Source: an uncultured Caulobacterales bacterium (lineage in GTDB: Bacteria > Pseudomonadota > Alphaproteobacteria > Caulobacterales > Caulobacteraceae). Taken from it: 55,764 nt of DNA. A program made the translations under genes and the position numbers. The stretch's first letter is position 1, and each line of letters opens with the position of its first letter. Below the pieces are notes generated by a model, which was not told the origin of the DNA, searched no databases, and saw only the letters and a program-made list of their open reading frames with translations. This document shows positions 35,976 through 43,816 of the stretch, piece after piece. The DNA lies in NCBI GenBank assembly GCA_903858185.1, contig CAIOHT010000078.1, forward strand, positions 1 through 55,764, written 5' to 3'.

Positions 35976-37447
35976 GGCTGTCCTCCGGCCGATCCGAATG
36001 GATCCGGGTCGAACGGCCACCGGGGGCGCTGAACATGACGAAAGGGCAGAGTGTCCAGCCGCGTGTCGAGGACGCCCGGCGGCTCTGCGTAAAGGATGCG
36101 ACCCGCGAGGGGTTCAAACGCGCTTCGGAAGTGCTGGCTCGATTTGACCACGAGTATCGATTTGTCCTCGGGACGGATGCCTGCCTGACGGAACGCCTCC
36201 GGGGTGAAGCATTGAATGCGATTGGTCGTCAGAACGAGCTCGAACCCTCCGCCTTCCACAACGGCCGCTGGCCCTGTGTTCCAGGTGAGGCCCGCGAACA
36301 CCTCTGAGAGATTTTCCATCACCCGTTTCACCGTCAGGCCCAGATCCAGCGGCGGTCCGCAGAGGACGGAGGTCTTGCCGCCGATCCGAATGGGCAGTCT
36401 TGCGCCTTCGCCAGCGCGATGGGCGATTGCGACGGCGCCGGGATCCCAGATGAAAGCGGCTGCTGCGTTAGTTACGCCCTTTTCCATCAGCGATCGGATC
36501 AGGCGCATGGAATCAGAGGGGGCGCCTCCGCCGGGATTGTCTGAGGAGTCGGCGATGACAAGCGGACGCTCGCTGGCACGCAGGGCCTCGCGGGTCGCCT
36601 CCTCTAGGGTGAGGAGCTTCCTCCCGGAGGAGTCGCGATGGGTGAACAGGTCCAGGCCGATCTCTCGGGCGATCCGTGCGCCCTTTTCCGGCGCTGCATC
36701 GGTAATTACCAGGACACGTGTTCCCATGTCGGGACTGTCTCCCCATGGAAATCCGTGAACGATAGAGATCGATAGTATGTCGGCCTCGGTCTGTTCGAGG
36801 GTCCGGATCCGGTCGATGATCGAGCGGACAGGCTCCTCTCGCGTATGAAGAATTGAAATCATCCGACAGTCGAAAACCGACTGAACCGGTTTGTGGCGGC
36901 CGTCCACGATGCGGACCAGAAGGTCCGCCATCTGGATCAGGCATTCCTCGACATCCGTGTGCGGGTATTCCTTGTAGCAGCTGATGGCGTCCGCATACTG
37001 CAGCATCTCCTCTGACAGGTGGCAGTGCGGATCGAGCACGACGCAGACCGGTATGTCGGGGCCTGTGCGTGCCCGAACCCTGCGCAGGATGTCGCCCTCA
37101 CAGTCGAGATATCCGTCTGCGATCATCGCGCCGTGAAGGTTAAGCAGAACGCCGTCCACTTTCCCGGCCGCTGCGAGATCGTCCAGTAACTGTCCCCGAA
37201 GATGCTCGTAGGCCGCTCGGGTGGTGACGCCGCCGGGTTGTGCGCTTGCAGACAGTCCGTGGATGATCTCAATGGGCCTGTCCTGACGCACACTCAGGAG
37301 AGCCTGGCCCGCAGCGGAAGGCTCGCATCGACCCGATATGATGTCATCGCCCGACACACAGACAAGGTCTCGGAAGCTCTCGAGGTTCGTCGGAAGCGGT
37401 GCGAACGTATTGGTTTCGGTGCCGAGCGTGGCTGTGAAGATCCTCAT
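35972..37447 (-). CDS. M81-family metallopeptidase (MlrC-like), copy 2
   Basis: This is a 491-residue MlrC-family zinc peptidase. M81 proteins include MlrC, which cuts linear microcystin fragments. The N-terminal motif GTETNTFAP holds the conserved Glu (Glu11). Zinc ligands are expected in VLDPHCHLSEEM (Asp139, His141) and EYPHTD (His163). The C-terminal DUF domain (DSSDNPGGGAPSDSM and KSSQHFRSAFEPLA) is complete. It overlaps neighbours by 4 nt on both sides. It is a clear paralogue of the protein encoded directly upstream, with about the same length and motif order. Confidence 0.92.
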   Translation of the reverse strand: MRIFTATLGTETNTFAPLPTNLESFRDLVCVSGDDIISGRCEPSAAGQALLSVRQDRPIEIIHGLSASAQPGGVTTRAAYEHLRGQLLDDLAAAGKVDGVLLNLHGAMIADGYLDCEGDILRRVRARTGPDIPVCVVLDPHCHLSEEMLQYADAISCYKEYPHTDVEECLIQMADLLVRIVDGRHKPVQSVFDCRMISILHTREEPVRSIIDRIRTLEQTEADILSISIVHGFPWGDSPDMGTRVLVITDAAPEKGARIAREIGLDLFTHRDSSGRKLLTLEEATREALRASERPLVIADSSDNPGGGAPSDSMRLIRSLMEKGVTNAAAAFIWDPGAVAIAHRAGEGARLPIRIGGKTSVLCGPPLDLGLTVKRVMENLSEVFAGLTWNTGPAAVVEGGGFELVLTTNRIQCFTPEAFRQAGIRPEDKSILVVKSSQHFRSAFEPLAGRILYAEPPGVLDTRLDTLPFRHVQRPRWPFDPDPFGSAGGQP

Positions 37448-38940
37448 TGCGACGATCCCTTCAGCCAGCTGGTTTGCGCCGCCTGGGCGGAGGCCTCTGA
37501 ATCAAGGGGCCAGAGAGGGCGCCGGACAGACAAGTAATGCGCTGCACGAGGGTCGCAAATGGCAACTCCGGGCGTCGACATATAGAGGATATGGTTCGAG
37601 AGCGACGTAAAGGCGTCCCGGAAATGATGATTGGACTTCAGTACAAGAACGCGCTGCGCCTCGGGATCGATTCCGACACCGGTGAAGATCTCCGGGGTGA
37701 AGGCCTGATTGCGGACCGTCGACAAGGCGAGGAAGACATTGCCTGATTTCAGTCCGACCATGTCACCCATGGGCCAGATCGATCCGCCAAAGCACTGCGT
37801 TGCGCCCCGACGGATCTTTATCACTTCAACGTTCAGGTCGAGCGGTCGTCCCGACAGGGCGCAGGCCTTTCCCCCAATCCTCAGCTCAAACCTTGCACCG
37901 ACCCCGCGGGCGAGGGCGATCTCGACGGCCAGGGGATCCCAGATCGGTCCCGCGGCGATCGGACCGACTCCGGCGCCCATCAGTGTACGGATCAGCTCCA
38001 TTGAGTCTGATGGCGCCCCGCCACCTGAGTTGTCAGCGCCCTCCGCGAGGATCACTCGATCCGAGACTTTGCTGACGAATTCGATGGCCTCAGGACCTGT
38101 CATTCGTCTCGCGCCGCATGTCTCCTTCATCGCCCAGGCCATGTCGCGAAATCTGCAGGCGGACCGGATGGCCTGCTCCGGCGCGTTGTCGGTGATGACC
38201 CAGGCTCTGACGGTCATATCCGCGACATCGCCCGCGGCGAAGGAATGTCCTAGTGATGCGGACAGGACCTCTCCGCTGCGCTCGGCCGCCTTCATCGCGT
38301 TCACGAGGTTCAGCGCCGGTGCCTGCTTGGTGAAGACCTGAGCCGACATGCGCGCGTCGGCAACCGCCGTCACAGGCGTGATCTTCTTCTCGGAGGCGTC
38401 TCTGGCCAGCCTGACCAGATGGTCTGCCCGCTCCATAGCATCGGTATGGGGATATTCCTGAAACGCCGCCAGGAGGTCGGACGCCTCGACCATTTCCTCG
38501 GTGAGGTGACAGTGAGGGTCAAGCTCCGCAGCGATTATGGTTGAGGGACCGCACAAGCTTCGGATACGGCGGAGAAGATCTCCCTCGCAGTCATCATACC
38601 CGTCCGCCGCCATGGCACCGTGCAGGCCCAGCAGGACGATGTCTACGGGAAGCGCCGCTCTCAGATCGTCTAGAAGCTCGTCGCGCAGCGCCTCGTAGAC
38701 GCTCCGAACCGTCCTGCCAGAGGGGAAAGCGGCGGTGCAGAGCCCTTCGATGAGGGTCCAGCCGAACTCTGCAGCGTGTTTGCGGGCGCTCCACAGCGGG
38801 GCGGTGAACAGCGTCGGCCCGTCATGGGGGTGTTCACCCGCACGGTAGAGGAACCATTCCTCAAAGTGTCGCCGCTCAGTTGGAATGGGGGCAAAGGTGT
38901 TAGTCTCGGTCGCGAGGGCGGCGAGAAAGACCCGCTTCAT
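37444..38940 (-). CDS. M81-family metallopeptidase (MlrC-like), copy 1
   Basis: This is a 498-residue MlrC-family zinc peptidase with the same domain order as the next gene. The motifs are ATETNTFAP (Glu12), ELDPHCHLTEEM (Asp141, His143), EYPHTD (His165), GADNSGGGAPSDSM and KSNHHFRDAF. No signal peptide is present, so it should be cytosolic. Having two adjacent M81 paralogues suggests either a heteromer or two peptide specificities. It overlaps the peptide-binding-protein gene and its paralogue by 4 nt each. Confidence 0.92.
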   Translation of the reverse strand: MKRVFLAALATETNTFAPIPTERRHFEEWFLYRAGEHPHDGPTLFTAPLWSARKHAAEFGWTLIEGLCTAAFPSGRTVRSVYEALRDELLDDLRAALPVDIVLLGLHGAMAADGYDDCEGDLLRRIRSLCGPSTIIAAELDPHCHLTEEMVEASDLLAAFQEYPHTDAMERADHLVRLARDASEKKITPVTAVADARMSAQVFTKQAPALNLVNAMKAAERSGEVLSASLGHSFAAGDVADMTVRAWVITDNAPEQAIRSACRFRDMAWAMKETCGARRMTGPEAIEFVSKVSDRVILAEGADNSGGGAPSDSMELIRTLMGAGVGPIAAGPIWDPLAVEIALARGVGARFELRIGGKACALSGRPLDLNVEVIKIRRGATQCFGGSIWPMGDMVGLKSGNVFLALSTVRNQAFTPEIFTGVGIDPEAQRVLVLKSNHHFRDAFTSLSNHILYMSTPGVAICDPRAAHYLSVRRPLWPLDSEASAQAAQTSWLKGSSQ

Positions 38941-40562
38941 GGTGTCTCATCTTCTGTCAGAGTCATGAGATGAAAATCCTGATCGAACAGATTGTACTGA
39001 TCGAACGAAAGGCCCTGGAGGCGCGACGAGGCGACGGTCCAGACCGCATTCTTGACAAGATAGACGTAGGGCAGGTCGCGGTTGACCTGGTCGACGGACT
39101 GCTGAAGAAGGCTGGCGCGGATCTGTGGATTCCCCTCCGACAGAGACTTTGCGAGCAGTTCTGTCACCTCAGGATTTTCATACCGTGCGTAGTTTCCGCT
39201 CCCGCCTTTGTACTTCGGGTCGAACCAGACATTCATGATGTTGGACGGGTCGCCGTAGGCTGAGACCCATCCCATGAAAAGGAGGTCGTAATTACCTCTC
39301 TGGATGCGATCGATGATGGCGGGGACGGTCAGTCTCTGAAGTTTCAGGTCGATCCCGCTTGCGGCGAGGCTGGACTGGATGAAGATGGCCATAGTGTCGG
39401 ACGCTGCAGACACGCCCGGGTAAATCAGGGTCATCTCGGACAGAGGTCCGTCTCTTCGCAGGGAGGCTATAAGCTCTCGCGCCTTTTCAGGGTCATAGGC
39501 GTAAGGGTACTCGTCCGGACGGTAGCCGATCATTCCAGGAAGCAACGGACCGCGGAACTCTTCGGCGAGGCCGTACTTTATGTCCCGAACGATCGCCTCA
39601 TAGTCGATGGCGTGAGCGACCGCTTCCCGCAGTCTGCGATCCGCCAGCGCCGGACGCTCCATGTTAAAGGCGAGAAAGTTCATCGCTGGTGAGGAGATGA
39701 CATCGACCCGGTATCGGGGGTCCTCCCGGAAGGGACCGATCAGCTCGGCGGGAAGGAAATAAGCGAGATCGATATCGCCTTTGGCAAGCTGCAGCGCCCG
39801 CACGGAGGGATCGTTGGCGACCTTGTAGATAATCTTCTGAATCTGTCGGGGCGGATCGGTACGGAAGGGATTTGGCTCGAGAATGTAGACGTCCCTCGGG
39901 GAGTGCTTGACCAGCCTGTAGGGCCCTGAGCCGGCGGAATGGGTTGAGAGCCACTGGCTGGCGTGATCCCCGTCGATTTCGTGTGCCATGACGCCCGGGT
40001 CGATGATGAACATCGCACGATCGGCGATCAGCGGCAGAAATGAGGGAAGCGGACGCTTCAGCGTGAAGCGAACGGTCTGCGGGGACAGGACCTCGACTGT
40101 CCCGACGGCTTCTTTGAGGCTGCTTGAGGGGCCCCGGCTGATCGCCATCAGACGATCAAAGGTGAATTTAACCGCCTCAGCGTCGACGCGCCTCCCGCTG
40201 TCGAACACGTATCGGTCGGAGAGGGCAAAGGTCCAGACCAGCCGGTCCGGAGAGACGGTCCAGGATGATGCGATTTCGGGATGGAAAACATCCTCGCCTG
40301 TTTCCGGGTTCGACGTGATCGAGACCAGATTGTCATAGGCCGGGAAGATGATCTGAAGCTGCTCGGTATCGGGAGACACCGCCGGATCGAGGGGGCCGAC
40401 GTTCGAGCGGACGCTGATCACGATCGCGTCCGGGCGCGTTGTCTCCTGCCGGACGCATGAAACGCTCAAAGCGGTGAGAAGAAGTGTCGACGAAGCGACG
40501 ATCATCCGCCTTATCGTCGGAAGCGCGCGAGGCTGGCGAGGGATGACCTCAGATCGTCGCAT
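38937..40562 (-). CDS. Peptide-binding lipoprotein of ABC transporter (family 5)
   Basis: This is a 541-residue solute-binding protein for the second importer. The N-terminus ends in a lipobox (ALSVSC, Cys36), so it should be lipid-anchored in the periplasm. The family motifs SVRSNVGPLDPAVSPDTEQ, SSWTVSPDRLVWTFALSDRYVF and NYDLLFMGWVSAYGDPSN are present. ATG 40562 overlaps the SnoaL-like gene by 14 nt. An internal ATG at 40505 would shorten the n-region but keep the lipobox. The gene is coupled to the MlrC genes downstream and the transporter follows four genes later. Confidence 0.92.
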   Translation of the reverse strand: MRRSEVIPRQPRALPTIRRMIVASSTLLLTALSVSCVRQETTRPDAIVISVRSNVGPLDPAVSPDTEQLQIIFPAYDNLVSITSNPETGEDVFHPEIASSWTVSPDRLVWTFALSDRYVFDSGRRVDAEAVKFTFDRLMAISRGPSSSLKEAVGTVEVLSPQTVRFTLKRPLPSFLPLIADRAMFIIDPGVMAHEIDGDHASQWLSTHSAGSGPYRLVKHSPRDVYILEPNPFRTDPPRQIQKIIYKVANDPSVRALQLAKGDIDLAYFLPAELIGPFREDPRYRVDVISSPAMNFLAFNMERPALADRRLREAVAHAIDYEAIVRDIKYGLAEEFRGPLLPGMIGYRPDEYPYAYDPEKARELIASLRRDGPLSEMTLIYPGVSAASDTMAIFIQSSLAASGIDLKLQRLTVPAIIDRIQRGNYDLLFMGWVSAYGDPSNIMNVWFDPKYKGGSGNYARYENPEVTELLAKSLSEGNPQIRASLLQQSVDQVNRDLPYVYLVKNAVWTVASSRLQGLSFDQYNLFDQDFHLMTLTEDETP

Positions 40563-40896
40563 TACGAATGAACCAAGCTCTGGTAATCAGGCTGCGGCTG
40601 ACCTCATAAATCACGGCTGCCGGAGCAGCTCCGAAAGCCGAGCCAGTCAGATCCTCGATGTCGACGACATAGGTCCCGTTCGAGAACCGGCCCCGGATCT
40701 CTGCGTGCAGATCTTCCGATTCGCTGAAGCGCCGGGCGTAGCGTTCGCGCAGGGCCGGCTTGCCGCGCACAATGAGCCGGTCAGGAAAGTCGAAGAGCTC
40801 GATCGTGTCCGAGAAGCATGCCGCGAATGCCTCCACATCTCGTGCGTTATAGGCCTCAACCTGTCTTTGGACGATCAGTTCGGCTGTATCGCTCAT
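40549..40896 (-). CDS. SnoaL-like / NTF2-fold small protein
   Basis: This is a 115-residue protein with the NTF2/SnoaL pattern: AYNARDVEAFAACFSDTIELFDFPDRLIVRGKPALRERYARRF. Such proteins are small cone-shaped enzymes or ligand-binding proteins with varied functions. ATG 40896 follows the epimerase stop by one base (TGACATG), the same junction as between the two genes upstream. Its place between the epimerase and the peptide-binding protein suggests a step in the same pathway, but no specific reaction can be assigned. Confidence 0.82.
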   Translation of the reverse strand: MSDTAELIVQRQVEAYNARDVEAFAACFSDTIELFDFPDRLIVRGKPALRERYARRFSESEDLHAEIRGRFSNGTYVVDIEDLTGSAFGAAPAAVIYEVSRSLITRAWFIRNATI

Positions 40897-40897
40897 G

Positions 40898-41881
40898 TCA
40901 TCCCCACAGATCCGATCGAGGCGGAAGAACCTCGTCATTCAGGTAGGTCATGCCCGGGTCCCGGTCGCTCGCCATCAGCAGAGGTCCGTCGAGGTCCACA
41001 TAACTGCACATCTGGCCGATCACGAAGGCGGGGGCCATGGACAGGGATGTGCCGGCCATGCAGCCAACCATGAGAGCCAGACCGCGCTCCTGCGCCGCCT
41101 TCGCCAGTGCGAGCGCTTCGGTCAGGCCGCCGGTCTTGTCGAGCTTGATGTTGATCATGTCGTAGAGGGACGCCGCGGCTCCGATGTCGCCCCGGGTGAG
41201 GCAGCTTTCGTCGGCGCAGAGGGGGATCGGGGATTTCAGGTCGACAAGCGACTTATCCTCTCCGGGCTGAAGGGGCTGCTCGAGCATCTCGACCCCTTCA
41301 GCCGCCAGATCCCCGAGGATCGCCTCCAAACCGTTTCGCGACAAAGATCTGTTGGCGTCAACAATCAGGCGAGCGTCCGGTCTTGTCTTGCGGATCAGAC
41401 GGACATGGTCGACGCCGCCTGGTCCTGCAATCTTGATCTTGAGGATGCGCGCGCGAGAGGCCTGCGCATCGGCCATCATCGCCGGCGGGTCGTCGATCCC
41501 GATCGTGTAGACCGTCTGAAGCGGGGTCGCGGCTAACCCGGTCTTCTCCCAGATCGACACTCCCGCCATCTTGCACTCAAGATCCCAAAGCGCGCAGTCG
41601 ATGGCGTTGCGAGCTCCGCCCGCATGAAGAAGCAACTGAAGATCGGTTCTGTCTGCACCGCCTTCCAGAGCCTTTCTGACGCCTTCGGCGTCCTCGCGCA
41701 TGCTTTCAAGGGTCTCGCCCCGAAAGAGTACGCCGATGCCCTCTCCCTGTCCGGTTATGTCGCCGCATCTGAGCGTGACGGTCAGAAAATCAACCGTCTC
41801 GAGGGTTCCTGAAGCGATCCTGAACGGCTTGCGGAAAGGCCACCGATCCTCCGTCACGGTCATTCGGATCGATCCACTCAT
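40898..41881 (-). CDS. dgcA: Enolase-superfamily epimerase (dipeptide epimerase / N-acetyl-D-Glu racemase, DgcA-like)
   Basis: This is a 327-residue enzyme of the muconate-lactonizing/L-Ala-D/L-Glu epimerase group. The catalytic lysines are in LKIKI (Lys148/Lys150) and NIKLDK (Lys246). The metal ligands are Asp175 (VDANRS), Glu201 (LEQPL) and Asp224 (ADESC). Classical relatives epimerise L-Ala-D-Glu from murein. Relatives paired with a DUF1611 gene are reported as N-acetyl-D-glutamate racemases (DgcA). The gene directly upstream is such a DUF1611 gene, so the DgcA reading is favoured, with dipeptide epimerase as the alternative. Its stop and the next start are one base apart. Confidence 0.85.
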   Translation of the reverse strand: MSGSIRMTVTEDRWPFRKPFRIASGTLETVDFLTVTLRCGDITGQGEGIGVLFRGETLESMREDAEGVRKALEGGADRTDLQLLLHAGGARNAIDCALWDLECKMAGVSIWEKTGLAATPLQTVYTIGIDDPPAMMADAQASRARILKIKIAGPGGVDHVRLIRKTRPDARLIVDANRSLSRNGLEAILGDLAAEGVEMLEQPLQPGEDKSLVDLKSPIPLCADESCLTRGDIGAAASLYDMINIKLDKTGGLTEALALAKAAQERGLALMVGCMAGTSLSMAPAFVIGQMCSYVDLDGPLLMASDRDPGMTYLNDEVLPPRSDLWG

Positions 41882-41882
41882 G

Positions 41883-42932
41883 TCAGACCTCCGCAATCAT
41901 GCGGTCGACAATCGGGGAGACACCGGTTGCGATCGGGTCGACGCACGGAAGACAGAGGCGTCGGCTCAGATCGGACAGGTAGCTGTGGCGTTCGTCGGGT
42001 GCTAGCGCTGAGGTGTTGACGCTTACGCCGACGCACCGCAGGGCGGGGTTTGTGAGGCGTCCCAGCCGTACGTTCAGGTCGATGCATTCCGCGATATCGG
42101 GGACCGGATAGTCATTGTAAAAGAAGATCCGTTCACGTCCGGCTTCGTGGCAAACGACGACGGCGTCCGCTTGCGATCCATGCAGAAGTCCGAGCGAAAC
42201 GCCGGCGTAGGCGGGATGGAAGAGCGAACCCTGACCTTCGATGATGTCCCAGTGGCCGGGATGATTGTCTGGCGACAGCATTTCCGCCGCGCCGGCCGTG
42301 AAATCGCTGACCGTTGCGTCAATCGGAATTCCGCTGCCGGCGATCAGGATGCCGGTCTGGCCGGTTGCACGGAAACTCGCTGCATGTCCTCGTCCCTGCA
42401 GCTCTTTTGAGAGGGCGAGGGCGGTATACTTCTTTCCGACGGCGCAGTCCGTTCCAACGGTCAGAAGTCGTTTTCCGATGCGCTTCCTGCCGTTCGCAAT
42501 GGGCAGGCCGGGTGGTGGGATGCGAACATCGGTCAGACGCCGGCCCAGGCGGCGGGCTAGGGCGGCGAGCTGCTCGTTCTCGCCGAGGCGGGTGTGCAAG
42601 CCGGCTGCGATATCAAGTCCGGCTTCGAGCGCCGCTTCGAACACCGCGATCCAGGAGGGCTCGGGTCTGCCTCCGACCGGGGCGACGCCGACGACCAGCG
42701 TGCGCGCACCCTTTCGCGCGGCGTCCTCTATCGACAGGTCCGCGATCCCAAGATTCTCGCTGCACCCAGGCAGTCTCAGTTGCCCGAGGCAGGCTTCCGG
42801 TCTCCAGTCACGCAGGCCATAGGCCGTCTTGGCAGCGTTTCGCGACGTCACGGCCCCTAGAAAGATAAGGTAGGGCGTCTCGATCCTGATGATCGCAGGA
42901 GACAATGGCGACGGGGGGGCGATCTCGGTCAT
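41883..42932 (-). CDS. dgcN: DUF1611 protein, D-glutamate N-acetyltransferase-like (DgcN-like)
   Basis: This is a 349-residue DUF1611 protein with an N-terminal Rossmann-like domain and a C-terminal P-loop domain. The P-loop-like motif GTDCAVGKKYT is at residues 160-170, followed by FRATGQTGILIAGSGIPIDA, HWDIIEGQGSLFHPAYAGV and the C-terminal DPIATG block, all typical of the family. DUF1611 members next to an epimerase have been described as DgcN, which acetylates D-Glu to N-acetyl-D-Glu before racemisation. Here it opens the long peptide operon 45 nt after the GntR gene. The function is inferred from family and neighbour. Confidence 0.85.
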   Translation of the reverse strand: MTEIAPPSPLSPAIIRIETPYLIFLGAVTSRNAAKTAYGLRDWRPEACLGQLRLPGCSENLGIADLSIEDAARKGARTLVVGVAPVGGRPEPSWIAVFEAALEAGLDIAAGLHTRLGENEQLAALARRLGRRLTDVRIPPPGLPIANGRKRIGKRLLTVGTDCAVGKKYTALALSKELQGRGHAASFRATGQTGILIAGSGIPIDATVSDFTAGAAEMLSPDNHPGHWDIIEGQGSLFHPAYAGVSLGLLHGSQADAVVVCHEAGRERIFFYNDYPVPDIAECIDLNVRLGRLTNPALRCVGVSVNTSALAPDERHSYLSDLSRRLCLPCVDPIATGVSPIVDRMIAEV

Positions 42933-42977
42933 GAGAGGCGTCCATTGGTTAAATTCGGTCAGGTCGAGGCGAACCGA

Positions 42978-43706
42978 TCAGGCCGACGCCCGGGACTGTT
43001 GGTTGATCGTCGCTGCGTGATCCTCGCCCGCCGTAAAGACTTCGGGGGTCTCCTCGATCATCTTTCGCAGGGGCGCCAGAGCGGATGCGAGGTGCAGATC
43101 CATCGCGCTTTCCGCCCATCTCGGATCGCGGGCCGCCAGGGCTGCGACGATCTGGGCGTGGTCCTCAACCGTATCGTTCGGACGTCGCCTCGTCACATGG
43201 GCGAGGTTGCGGGCGCGCTCGAGATGGGCGCTGAAGGTTCGCACAAGGCGCACTGTGTGTTGCAGGTCGCCTTCCTGAAGAAGCAGGCTGTGGAAGGCGT
43301 CGTCGAGGTTGTGCAGGGCCGAGAGGTCGCCCCCGCGAACCGCCGATCGCTGCCGCTGCAGGTTGTCTTCGAGCTGGTCGATCAGGGTCTGGGTCGCCGA
43401 CAGCGCCAGCGCTGCGATCGCCTTGGGTTCGACGGCCCGTCGGAAGAACAGTCCCTCCTTGAGCTTCGAGATGTGAATGGCTTGGACGAAGGTTCCATGC
43501 TGGGGGGCGATGTAGACCAGATCCTCCTCCCGGAGGCGGGCCAGCGCTTCATTGATCGGCGCACGGGAGACGCCAAAAAGACTGGTCAGCTGTTCTTTCT
43601 GGATGACGGCACCCGGCCGAAACTCGAGGTCGATAATCATCTGCCGAATCCGGCGAAACACCTTGTCAGTTTTGGTATTTCTTAGGTTGGTCGATGTCTC
43701 TGTCAC
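42978..43706 (-). CDS. GntR-family regulator with FCD ligand domain
   Basis: This is a 242-residue FadR-subfamily GntR regulator. The N-terminal winged helix reads VFRRIRQMIIDLEFRPGAVIQKEQLTSLFGVSRAPINEALARLREEDLV. The C-terminal all-helical FCD domain has the usual Asp/His metal pattern (LDDAFHSLL, EDHAQIVAAL, MDLHL). I choose GTG 43706 with AGGG upstream. ATG 43736 would fall at the likely transcription start and inside the operator-like site. It lies at the head of the D-Glu/peptide operon and its promoter carries a copy of the island palindrome, so autoregulation and control of the island are likely. The ligand is unknown; a small acid such as a D-amino-acid derivative fits the family. 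Confidence 0.9.
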   Translation of the reverse strand: MTETSTNLRNTKTDKVFRRIRQMIIDLEFRPGAVIQKEQLTSLFGVSRAPINEALARLREEDLVYIAPQHGTFVQAIHISKLKEGLFFRRAVEPKAIAALALSATQTLIDQLEDNLQRQRSAVRGGDLSALHNLDDAFHSLLLQEGDLQHTVRLVRTFSAHLERARNLAHVTRRRPNDTVEDHAQIVAALAARDPRWAESAMDLHLASALAPLRKMIEETPEVFTAGEDHAATINQQSRASA

Positions 43707-43735
43707 GACGCGGTTACCCTGAAAGCAAGCGTTCA

Positions 43736-43767
43736 TTGAAATGTTAGCGTCTGCTCGCCTTTGTCAA
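43736..43767 (-). promoter_or_regulatory. GntR promoter with operator-like site over the -10
   Basis: On the minus strand TTGACA (43767-43762) is a perfect -35. A 15-nt spacer leads to TAACAT (43746-43741) as -10. CTAACATTTCAA (43747-43736) covers the -10 and matches 9 of 12 bases of the palindrome CTAACATGTTAG. A protein bound here would block RNA polymerase, as expected for a self-repressing GntR gene. Confidence 0.6.
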
Positions 43768-43816
43768 GCACTATCGCCAGACTGCGGCCATCGAAGCGTG
43801 CGAGGGACACCGCGTG

